Assembly (NCBI GenBank): GCA_045616685.1
Contig: JAZLHF010000007.1
Span: 1-48,785, forward strand
Reading direction: 5' to 3'
DNA: 48,785 nucleotides
DNA from: UBA1764 sp045616685
GTDB taxonomy: Bacteria; Bacillota; Clostridia; Peptostreptococcales; Anaerovoracaceae
The position numbers were made by a program, and so were the translations under genes. The notes under the pieces are model-generated. The model was not told where the DNA came from and did not search any database. It was given only the letters and a program-made list of their open reading frames with translations. This document shows positions 1 through 7,503 of this stretch, piece by piece (position 1 is the first letter of the stretch; every line of letters starts with the position of its first letter).

Positions 1-2
1 AA

Positions 3-371
3 GGGCGGAATAACCCTCCGCATCCTGAAATCTGGATTAAGTATTTCCTTAGAATGGTAAAACTATATTCTGCTAAGGTATGTGAAATATCTACTGATTC
101 GAATAACGTTGGAATTGAAGAAAGTCTTTCTTTCCTAAAACACAAAGAAAAGGAACTTCTTGTTCTTTTAATTCAGAAGTACAGGGGTGAATTTACCCCG
201 ATTGAGTTAAGTGAAAAGCTAAATGTAACAAATAAAACCGTTATTAATAGATTGTCTGTTCTTGCACAAAATGGATTTGTAATTCCTGTTCTGGTTAAAG
301 AAAGAATCAGATCATACAAATTAAGTGACTTTTCTAAAGATAATGCAGATGAAATATTGCATAAAGTATAG
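3..371 (+). CDS. C-terminal end of a Fic-family protein with winged-helix domain (partial, 5' end outside window)
   Basis: The frame is open from the first bases of the window, so the gene starts upstream and only about 122 residues are seen. The first visible residues (GRNNPPHPEIWIKYFLRMV) match the segment after the Fic catalytic motif in Fic/DOC proteins, where a Pro-Glu-x-Trp-Ile-x-x-Phe-Leu stretch begins the last helices of the domain. A helix-turn-helix/winged-helix unit follows (LLVLLIQKYRGEFTPIELSE, then a recognition helix with TNKTVINRLSVL), a common C-terminal partner of Fic domains. The catalytic HPFxDGNGR motif is not in the window, so AMP-transferase activity cannot be judged. 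A different winged-helix regulator is the alternative. Confidence 0.65.
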   Translation, partial: GRNNPPHPEIWIKYFLRMVKLYSAKVCEISTDSNNVGIEESLSFLKHKEKELLVLLIQKYRGEFTPIELSEKLNVTNKTVINRLSVLAQNGFVIPVLVKERIRSYKLSDFSKDNADEILHKV

Positions 372-517
372 GAGTAAATTATAGCACGATTGCTTAATGG
401 ATCTTGGATAAATGATGTCAAACAGTTTTTGAAATTAAAGGTTCTTTTTGAATATATTCATTGAAATCAATCTTGAATTAAGAATGTAGGTTTCAATATC
501 AAAAAGCCTCAAAAATA

Positions 518-526
518 TGATATAAT
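518..526 (+). promoter_or_regulatory. Extended -10 promoter ahead of the repeat-containing small reading frame
   Basis: TGATATAAT is a perfect extended -10 box. No convincing -35 lies 17 bases upstream. Transcription would start near 533, about 26 bases before the ATG at 559, which has GAGG at 549-552 as ribosome binding site. Confidence 0.5.
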
Positions 527-558
527 ATTTTAAATAATTTAGAAAAATGAGGTTGACT

Positions 559-744
<186 letters not shown>

Positions 745-1002
745 CAGATAAAATCTGATTACATAGATAGTTTGACAGATTACTGTAAAGAAAATGGCAT
801 AGCAGATCCTTCCAATTATGACTTAAGTAAAGCAATCACCAGAGGAGAATTTGCAGAGATTTTTGCAAAGGCACTTCCTTCTGATGCGCTTAAAAAGATT
901 AATACAGTACAGGACAACATGATTTCTGACGTTAAGATGGCAGATAAATTTAGCGAAGCTATTTATCTTTATAAAAAAATTGTTTATTCATTAAATCGAT
1001 AA
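745..1002 (+). pseudogene. Fragment of an S-layer-homology (SLH) domain protein
   Basis: The translation from 745 has SLH-type features: a YIDSLTDYCKENGI helix, then AITRGEFAEIFAKALP, which matches the Thr/Ser-Arg-x-Glu/Gln-hydrophobic core of SLH repeats, then INTVQDNMISDV, which resembles the start of a following SLH unit. There is no signal peptide, no credible start codon (only TTG at 772) and no ribosome binding site, and the second SLH unit is cut off. The frame stops just before the intact surface-protein gene at 1048, which also ends in SLH domains. The simplest reading is the remains of a paralogous surface-protein gene left by recombination or deletion. Confidence 0.65.
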
Positions 1003-1047
1003 AAGAAGTATTCAAATATTTTGATGGATTTCGGAGGATTACGCTAA

Positions 1048-4000
1048 ATGAGAAAGAAACTGACAGCAATATTATTAGCAGTGCTTATGGTAATGGTTCA
1101 TGTGCCAATTTGCGTTTATGCAAATGAGGTTCCAGAGGGATCTATATATTGGTATACGAAAGATTACGAAACGAAGCTTGAACTTCATTTATCTGGAAGT
1201 AAACCAAGTGCTTCGGAATATGTATCCGGACAACATTTTATGACCTTAACTAAGGAAAATATACCTTGGGGAAGCGAAGAAATTAAATATAAAATTTCTA
1301 AAGTAATTATTGAAGATGATATATATCCAAGCAGCACAGCATATTTGTTTTATGATTTACGACACGTGTCAGAAATAGTAAACATAGGGAAAATACATAC
1401 AGAAAATGTAACTGATATGAATCATATGTTTTATTATTGCATGACTTTAAAAACTCTTGATTTAAGCAAGTTTAACACAAGCAATGTGACAGATATGTCA
1501 AGTATGTTTGAGAACTGTCAAGAATTAGGAACACTTAATTTAAGTAGTTTTAATACAAGCAATGTAACGAACATGAGCAATATGTTTAACAATTGTAAAA
1601 AAATGACATCACTTAATTTAAGCAGTTTTAATACAAGCAATGTGACGGACATGTCAAGCATGTTTTATAATTGCCAAAAAATGTCATCACTTGATTTAAG
1701 CAAGTTTGATACAAGCAATGTAACAGACATGTCATATATGTTTTATGGTTGTAAGACTCTAACAACCCTTGATTTAAGTAATTTTAATACAAGCAAAGTA
1801 ACAGATATGAGTGGCATGTTTTGTAGTTGCGAAAAAATGGCATCAATTGGTTTAAGCAGTTTTAATACAAGCAAAGTAACAGATATGTCAGATATGTTTA
1901 ATGACTGTGAGGAACTAACAAGTCTTAATTTAAGCGAGTTTAATACAAACAATGTAACGGACATGAGTTATATGTTTAGTAATTGTTTTGCATTAATAAG
2001 CCTTGATTTAAGCAGTTTTAATAAAAACAAAGTAACAGATATGTCAAATATGTTTGCTAGTTGTATGGCATTAACAAGCCTTGATTTAAGTAATTTTAAT
2101 ACAAGCAAAGTAACAGATATGTCAAATATGTTTAACACCTGTGTTGCACTGCTAAGTCTTGATTTAAGCGAGTTTAATACAAGCAATGTTACAGACATGA
2201 GTACTATGTTTGGTGACTGTGTGGCATTAACAACTCTTGATATAAGTAATTTTAATACAAGCAAAGTAACAGATATGCCAGGTATGTTTAGTGGCTGTTG
2301 GGCATTAACAACTCTTGATTTAAGCAGTTTTAATACAAGCAATGTAACAGATATGAGTTATATGTTTTGTGACTGTTTTGAATTAACAACAATAGAAGCT
2401 AATGAGCGTTTTGATACAAGCAGCGTTTCAGATAGCGTTGATATGTTTTCTGGTTGTGATGAACTTAAAGGCGGAAATGGCACACAATATGATGAAGACT
2501 ACACGGATAAAGGATATGCAAGAGTAGATGAAACAGGAAAGCCTGGTTATTTTACATATAGAGGACCAAAGATAAGTAGTATCCTAGCTACTGTAGAAGG
2601 TGGTTTCCCAACATCATCTGAAACAGGTTGGATTAATGAAAACGGAGCAAAAGCATATATAAACGATGCTGTTTTTACTGTCTCTTCTAATTTTTCATTA
2701 GATTCAGTTGTACAAAAAGATGGTGATAATTACATACATATTGATGGTAATAGAAAATGCACATTTATCATGTCGTCTGGAGTTTTGACTGGTATTATAG
2801 CTGAAGGCATTCCTTCTTTGGGGATAAACGCCAATGGTACATATCTTCCGCCAATCACTCCAACGGTATCTTTAACAGGATGGACATATGGTGATGATCC
2901 AAACACTCCGAGTGTTACAGGTAATACCGGAAACGGAACAGTTACATACAAATATAAAGTCAAAGATGCCGCCGATACCACTTACTCTACTGATGTTCCA
3001 ACAAAAGCAGGTATCTATGTAGTTAAGGCCGAAATTGCAGCGACAACTGAATACGCTGCAGCTTCTGCAACATCAGAATTTACTATTTCAAAGAAAGCTG
3101 TCATCATAACTGCAAAAAACAAGAGTGCCTATATTGGTGAACTCGCACCGCAACTTGGTGAAAATGATTATACAATAACTGGTCTTGTAGGTGGCGATTC
3201 ATTGACCACGACGCCAACGCTTACTTATGAGGTTACTCCGGATATGACTAAAGCTGGTACGGTGGTGATTAAGGCAAGTGATGCTGATGCAGGAAGTAAC
3301 TATGAAATCTCTTATATTAACGGAACATTGACAATCAGCAGTCGTCCATACTCTGGAGGTGACAGTGGTTCTTCAACAGTAACTGTTCCTGTAAGTGGCA
3401 ATGAAAACAGTGTGAAGGTTTCTGCAACAATTAGCGGCAGTACTGCTATTGTAAGACAAATCAAGGACACTGATCTTGAAAAGGTAACGGCTGGCGAAAG
3501 CGTAAGCATAGATCTTTCCGAAACAGGCAAGAATGTAGATACCGCAAAGATTCCTACACAGACAGTTGAAAAGATTGCAAAAAAGAGCAGCCTTACAGTT
3601 AAACTTCCTGTTGCAACAGTTGAATTCGACAAGGCTGCAACTGAGGAAATAGCAGACCAAGCTAAGGGCGGTAATATTGAACTTGTTGTAGATGATATTA
3701 AGGAAGTATCCCTTAACGCAGTTCAAAAAGAAGCTGTAAAGAAGCTTGATACAGCAATTATCATTGACGCACATCTTGCTTCAAACGGTAGCAGACTGTG
3801 CACAGCAGATAACGGCGGATTTGGCAGCGGCAAGGCAAAGGTTATCCTTCCTTACGAAATCGAGAACAACAGAAAGCCTGAAAACTACAACGTGTTCTAT
3901 GTAGATGAAGCAGGAAATCGTCAGAAACTTAATGCTACATACGACGAAGAAATCAAGGCATTCGTATTTGAAATTGAGCACTTTTCTGTATATGCAGTAG

Positions 4001-4533
4001 CCTTTGATCAGTTTGTTGATATTGATGCAAATGCGTATTACTATGACGCTGTAAAGTGGGCCGTAGCAAACGGCGTTACAGACGGCGTAGACGCAACACA
4101 CTTTAATCCAAGTGGTATTACAAACCGTGCACAGATGGTAACATTCCTCTGGAAAGTTGCAGGCAAGCCTGAACCTACAATTACTGAAACCCCGTTTGCT
4201 GATTTAGATCCGGACTGGTATTATTACAAGGCAGTTCTGTGGGCTTATGAAAACGGTATTACAGACGGAACAAGTGAAACAACATTTGAGCCTAATGCAA
4301 AAGTAAGTCGTGCTCAGGTTGTAACTTTCCTTTGGAGATATGCTGGAAAACCTGTTGTAAACTATTTCATGCAGATGACAGATGTCCCATCCGAAATGTA
4401 CTACACAGAAGCAGTACGTTGGGCACTATCTGAGAAAATTACAGATGGAACGAGCAATACAACATTCTCTCCGAATAATGACTGCTTAAGAGGACAGATT
4501 GTAACATTCCTGTTTAGAGATTTTGCAAAATAA
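1048..4533 (+). CDS. BspA-family 26-residue-repeat surface protein with MBG-like and three C-terminal SLH domains
   Basis: A predicted cell-surface protein held to the wall by SLH domains. Residues 1-25 form a signal peptide with cleavage after VYA. From about residue 120 to 475 there are fourteen 26-residue repeats of the form NVTDMSxMFxxCxxLxxLDL, the bacterial surface 26-residue repeat (DUF285-like, BspA family). Two MBG/Ig-like segments lie at about 603-765. A region of about 200 residues common in clostridial surface proteins follows, and SLH units start near 990, 1049 and 1110. GGAGG lies about 11 bases before the ATG. The family is usually linked to adhesion or interbacterial contact; the ligand is unknown. 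The gene appears monocistronic with its own terminator. The near-identical DNA repeats make copy-number change likely. Confidence 0.9.
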   Translation: MRKKLTAILLAVLMVMVHVPICVYANEVPEGSIYWYTKDYETKLELHLSGSKPSASEYVSGQHFMTLTKENIPWGSEEIKYKISKVIIEDDIYPSSTAYLFYDLRHVSEIVNIGKIHTENVTDMNHMFYYCMTLKTLDLSKFNTSNVTDMSSMFENCQELGTLNLSSFNTSNVTNMSNMFNNCKKMTSLNLSSFNTSNVTDMSSMFYNCQKMSSLDLSKFDTSNVTDMSYMFYGCKTLTTLDLSNFNTSKVTDMSGMFCSCEKMASIGLSSFNTSKVTDMSDMFNDCEELTSLNLSEFNTNNVTDMSYMFSNCFALISLDLSSFNKNKVTDMSNMFASCMALTSLDLSNFNTSKVTDMSNMFNTCVALLSLDLSEFNTSNVTDMSTMFGDCVALTTLDISNFNTSKVTDMPGMFSGCWALTTLDLSSFNTSNVTDMSYMFCDCFELTTIEANERFDTSSVSDSVDMFSGCDELKGGNGTQYDEDYTDKGYARVDETGKPGYFTYRGPKISSILATVEGGFPTSSETGWINENGAKAYINDAVFTVSSNFSLDSVVQKDGDNYIHIDGNRKCTFIMSSGVLTGIIAEGIPSLGINANGTYLPPITPTVSLTGWTYGDDPNTPSVTGNTGNGTVTYKYKVKDAADTTYSTDVPTKAGIYVVKAEIAATTEYAAASATSEFTISKKAVIITAKNKSAYIGELAPQLGENDYTITGLVGGDSLTTTPTLTYEVTPDMTKAGTVVIKASDADAGSNYEISYINGTLTISSRPYSGGDSGSSTVTVPVSGNENSVKVSATISGSTAIVRQIKDTDLEKVTAGESVSIDLSETGKNVDTAKIPTQTVEKIAKKSSLTVKLPVATVEFDKAATEEIADQAKGGNIELVVDDIKEVSLNAVQKEAVKKLDTAIIIDAHLASNGSRLCTADNGGFGSGKAKVILPYEIENNRKPENYNVFYVDEAGNRQKLNATYDEEIKAFVFEIEHFSVYAVAFDQFVDIDANAYYYDAVKWAVANGVTDGVDATHFNPSGITNRAQMVTFLWKVAGKPEPTITETPFADLDPDWYYYKAVLWAYENGITDGTSETTFEPNAKVSRAQVVTFLWRYAGKPVVNYFMQMTDVPSEMYYTEAVRWALSEKITDGTSNTTFSPNNDCLRGQIVTFLFRDFAK
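1405..2472 (+). repeat. Tandem 78-bp coding repeats (14 units of 26 residues)
   Basis: Each unit encodes Asn/Lys-Val-Thr-Asp-Met, a Met-Phe pair, a Cys, and a Leu-Asp-Leu-Ser strand. The period is 26 residues except for one extra residue before the last unit. The last unit (SVSD) is degenerate, as is usual for the end of such arrays. Several units share long identical DNA stretches. Confidence 0.9.
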
Positions 4534-4546
4534 AGACATCTTAATG

Positions 4547-4582
4547 GGGCATCAACTTTACGGTTGATGCCCTTAAATTTTT
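4547..4582 (+). terminator. Intrinsic terminator of the BspA-like gene
   Basis: A perfect ten-base stem (GGGCATCAAC with GTTGATGCCC) around a six-base loop, then TTAAATTTTT. It starts 14 bases after the stop codon. Confidence 0.9.
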
Positions 4583-4653
4583 ACAAAGACAATTGATGTT
4601 AAAGCAAAGCTGAAATTACGAAAAATATGACATTGAAAATATATGTTATGTAG

Positions 4654-4725
4654 CGTTGAATCTCAGTTTGATCGTTCAACGGATTATAAAAATGACATCA
4701 AACAGCTTCGGAATGAGGCTGTTTT
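4654..4725 (+). other. Gap of about 300 bases holding two hairpins; possible small RNA or orphan terminator
   Basis: No gene is seen between 4534 and 4850. After the first terminator there is a hairpin CGTTGAA/TTCAACG (4654-4681). A terminator-like hairpin follows (4700-4725: AAACAGCTTC pairs with GAGGCTGTTT through one G-T), ending in TTTTT. A weak extended -10 (TGTTATGTA, 4644-4652) lies in front. The unit could be a short RNA of about 70 bases, or the second hairpin may be left from a lost gene. Confidence 0.3.
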
Positions 4726-4813
4726 TCATTTAGTCTCATTGTAACATTTGAGGGTTGGGATGGAAACAATTAATAGTAATGTGTGCACCTCAAAATTTTT
4801 TAGGCTCTTTTTC

Positions 4814-4842
4814 TTGGAATTAAGGTCTTTTTGTGCGATACT
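4814..4842 (+). promoter_or_regulatory. Promoter directly abutting the start codon at 4851
   Basis: TTGGAA and GATACT are separated by 17 bases. The -10 box ends eight bases before the ATG, and no ribosome binding site precedes that ATG, so the transcript would be leaderless or nearly so. Confidence 0.5.
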
Positions 4843-4850
4843 TATAGGGT

Positions 4851-6332
4851 ATGGGCAAGAAGAAAAGAAAACTTCATATTGGAGCACTTTTAATCTGTCT
4901 GCTATGTTGTTTAATTCCACTTTCATTCGGATTTTTACATGTACAAAACTTTACTTATATTGATAGTCTTTTCGATGAAGAGGAAGAAGATTTAGTAGCT
5001 ACACGTGAAATGCAAAATGGATTAGAAACGATAGTCATTAAGGACTATCTTTCTGAAACGGCAGGTGGCGATTTTTATCTTACCAGATATGCAGCTGCAA
5101 ACGGAGACACTGTTGTCTCTGGGTCTTTGCGTGGCCTAACAAATGAACCAGTAGTGCTTCAGTCTTTACACATTGTTGGTGATGCGCATATTCACTACTA
5201 TGATAATAATCAATTCGGAAACTTCCCGCTTGAGGAAGGAAAGTATGATTCAAGTTTATTATTCGTAGATTCGGCCGAATTCGATATTGCATGCTATACT
5301 CCAAAACAGTACAAGATGCTCGAGAATGAAGCTTTAGAATATCTTCCAGATTTAGACGGCTATCTCAATGTCAAGAAAACAGACGATGGATTTGACATTG
5401 AGGTTGTAACTGAAGTCGTGGGCGATGGCTGTTGTACAGACTTTATGCTTGTATACAGCAGCGCTGACATTATGAATTGGGAAACTAATGAAGTTGATGA
5501 GGAATGGCTTAAGTTTACAATGGATGGAGATAATAGGTGGACTTACACAGGGTATTATCGAATTTCTCCGGAAACATATTATCCAACAGGGCCTAATGTT
5601 TATTACAGATGTCAGGCATGTTACTTGGGTGATAGCTTTGTAAATGCAAATCCAAAATATAGAGTAATGGATGATATGCTGCTTTGCATTATAGATACTA
5701 TGGCTAGACAGCAGAACGAACTTGGATTCTTCCCGAGTACATCAATGTCAAATTGGCTATATGAAGACTATAACATTAAAGAAAGTTACTATGACACAAG
5801 ATTTAATTCTGATTTAATAGAAATTTTCATTGCATACTATAAGGACTATGATAATGATGTCGTGTTAGACGCAATGAAAAAATATGCAGATTTTTATTAT
5901 GACATGGCTACGCAGTGTGCGTGGGATGATGGAAACGGCGGTCTATTTGTTCCTGACTATTGGGAAGTTAATGGATATGAAGAAAAAGTTCATACCTCGC
6001 TTAATCACCAGCTTGCTGAAATGAGTGTTTTATATAAACTTAGTGATATACTTAGGCGTCCGGAACTTGCTAATCTTGCGGACAAGATGCTTAAGGCAAT
6101 AGAGAATGCTGGGCTAAAGTGGATTCGCTCTGATGGCGATCTTCACTACGGTGTATATCCAGACTATACATTTGGCATGGACGACTATCCAGAACTTACA
6201 TACAATGATATGTTTGAAATGCAGGAATTATTGACCGATAGAAGAGGCTATAGAAGCGAGAAAATGGATGAAATCATGGGCTATAAGCTTAAATGGATGC
6301 AGGCCCATAATGTTACAACTTACTTAAAATAG
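4851..6332 (+). CDS. Membrane-anchored exported protein of unknown function, helical C-terminal domain
   Basis: The N-terminus is basic (MGKKKRKLH) and is followed by one membrane segment at about residues 9-30, so the rest of the 493 residues should lie outside the cell. An acidic cluster (EEEEDL) follows the anchor. Residues about 280-490 are rich in long helices with aromatic and acidic residues (RRPELANLADKMLKAIE, for example), like the alpha/alpha-barrel domains of some sugar-active enzymes such as the C-terminal domain of glucuronyl C5-epimerases. That likeness is only by eye and no catalytic motif is identified. The gene stands alone between the surface-protein gene and a GntR-ABC operon. 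Confidence 0.7.
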   Translation: MGKKKRKLHIGALLICLLCCLIPLSFGFLHVQNFTYIDSLFDEEEEDLVATREMQNGLETIVIKDYLSETAGGDFYLTRYAAANGDTVVSGSLRGLTNEPVVLQSLHIVGDAHIHYYDNNQFGNFPLEEGKYDSSLLFVDSAEFDIACYTPKQYKMLENEALEYLPDLDGYLNVKKTDDGFDIEVVTEVVGDGCCTDFMLVYSSADIMNWETNEVDEEWLKFTMDGDNRWTYTGYYRISPETYYPTGPNVYYRCQACYLGDSFVNANPKYRVMDDMLLCIIDTMARQQNELGFFPSTSMSNWLYEDYNIKESYYDTRFNSDLIEIFIAYYKDYDNDVVLDAMKKYADFYYDMATQCAWDDGNGGLFVPDYWEVNGYEEKVHTSLNHQLAEMSVLYKLSDILRRPELANLADKMLKAIENAGLKWIRSDGDLHYGVYPDYTFGMDDYPELTYNDMFEMQELLTDRRGYRSEKMDEIMGYKLKWMQAHNVTTYLK

Positions 6333-6353
6333 ATAAAAAGTTTCAAAAAACTG

Positions 6354-6384
6354 TTGACAGTGTACTATTACAGATAGTACACTG
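6354..6384 (+). promoter_or_regulatory. Promoter with embedded palindromic operator, probable autoregulatory site of the GntR regulator
   Basis: TTGACA (6354-6359) and TACACT (6378-6383), 18 bases apart, flank a perfect inverted repeat. CAGTGTACTAT (6358-6368) mirrors ATAGTACACTG (6374-6384) across five bases. TGTACTA/TAGTACA half-sites resemble those known for YtrA-type GntR regulators. As RNA the same repeat followed by TTTTTG could also terminate the upstream gene. Confidence 0.75.
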
Positions 6385-6412
6385 TTTTTGTTAGAAAAGG
6401 AGAAATTAGGGC

Positions 6413-6793
6413 ATGTTTGAATTGGATTTAAGCAGTAAGAAATCCATACATGAATCTATAGTTGATGGCGTTAAGTCAATGATTATTGATGGCGAACTTA
6501 AGGTGAATGAAAAATTGCCTTCGGTTCGTGATTTGAGTGCTCAGCTTACAGTTAATCCAAACACTATAGCTAAAGCTTTTAAAAGCTTAGAAGCTCAGGG
6601 TTGGATTTATACTATCGCCGGAAAGGGCTGTTTTATTTCTGGTGAAAAGCAAGCTCCGGACTTTGCTCGTACTAATAAGATCTATGAGGCAATGGCGGAT
6701 TCAATTAGAGAACTCAGATATATGGGGATTTCTGAAACTGAAATTGTAAATCAATTAGAGAAATTGTTTAGGAAAGGGGGAGCTGAAAAATGA
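6413..6793 (+). CDS. GntR-family transcriptional regulator, YtrA type
   Basis: A 126-residue DNA-binding regulator. Residues about 10-75 form the GntR winged helix (KLPSVRDLSAQLTVNPNTIA is the typical helix-turn-helix stretch). The C-terminal part is a short helical dimerisation tail rather than a large effector domain, which is the hallmark of the YtrA subfamily. AAGGAG precedes the ATG. The gene overlaps the following ABC ATPase gene by four bases, and the perfect palindrome in its promoter argues for autorepression. YtrA-type systems commonly control ABC exporters that respond to cell-envelope antibiotics; the inducer here is unknown. Confidence 0.9.
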   Translation: MFELDLSSKKSIHESIVDGVKSMIIDGELKVNEKLPSVRDLSAQLTVNPNTIAKAFKSLEAQGWIYTIAGKGCFISGEKQAPDFARTNKIYEAMADSIRELRYMGISETEIVNQLEKLFRKGGAEK

Positions 6794-7503
6794 TTGAAGT
6801 AGAAGGCTTATTTAAGAAATTTGATGATTTTGAAGCTTTAAGTGGTCTTCATCTCACAGTCAATAAAGGTTCCATTTATGGACTTATCGGTGTTAACGGA
6901 TCTGGTAAGACTACTTTAATTAAGCATTTAACAGGCGTTTATATGTCAAACAGCGGTTCTATCAAAATGGATGGAGAGGAAGTTTTTGATAATATAGCTA
7001 TTAAAGAAAGATTGGGAATTATTCCTGATGAATTATATTTTTATCAGGGATATAACTTAAAGACCGAAGCGAAGTTTTATTCAAAGATTTATCCAAATTG
7101 GAACCAGGAAAGATATGAAGAACTGGTTAAAGCATTCGAACTACCAGAAAACAAGAGACTTTCAAAGTTTTCTAAGGGTATGCAAAAACAGGCTGCGTTC
7201 ATTCTTACTATGAGCACAATGCCAGATTATCTTATTTTGGATGAACCTGTTGATGGACTTGATCCAATCGTTAGAAGAAAGGTATGGAAATATATCGTTT
7301 CTGATGTTGCAGAGCGTCAGATGACAGTACTTGTTTCTTCACATAATTTACGTGAACTTGAAGGTTTGGTAGATACCGTGGGTATTATGTACAAAGGGGC
7401 TATTAAGTTCGAACATACAGATCTTGATGAGCTTGAAAGTAAAGGCGGGCTTATGAATCTCGAGAACCTGTTCTTTGATGAAATGGAAGGAGGGGAAAGA
7501 TAA
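6790..7503 (+). CDS. ABC transporter ATP-binding protein
   Basis: A 237-residue nucleotide-binding subunit. Walker A is GVNGSGKTT near residue 37, the signature is atypical (LSKFSKGMQKQ) and Walker B is YLILDEPVDGLDP. The switch histidine is in VSSHNL. It belongs to the group of ABC ATPases found with YtrA-type regulators (YtrB/EcsA-like). A strong GGGGGAG ribosome binding site lies within the end of the regulator gene, and the stop codon overlaps the next start (TAATG), so it should form a complex with the following membrane protein. Confidence 0.92.
   Translation: MIEVEGLFKKFDDFEALSGLHLTVNKGSIYGLIGVNGSGKTTLIKHLTGVYMSNSGSIKMDGEEVFDNIAIKERLGIIPDELYFYQGYNLKTEAKFYSKIYPNWNQERYEELVKAFELPENKRLSKFSKGMQKQAAFILTMSTMPDYLILDEPVDGLDPIVRRKVWKYIVSDVAERQMTVLVSSHNLRELEGLVDTVGIMYKGAIKFEHTDLDELESKGGLMNLENLFFDEMEGGER

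Noticed and set aside
1405..2472. CRISPR-like periodic repeats
   Set aside because: The 78-bp period is fully coding, units are contiguous without spacers, and they translate to a known 26-residue surface repeat.
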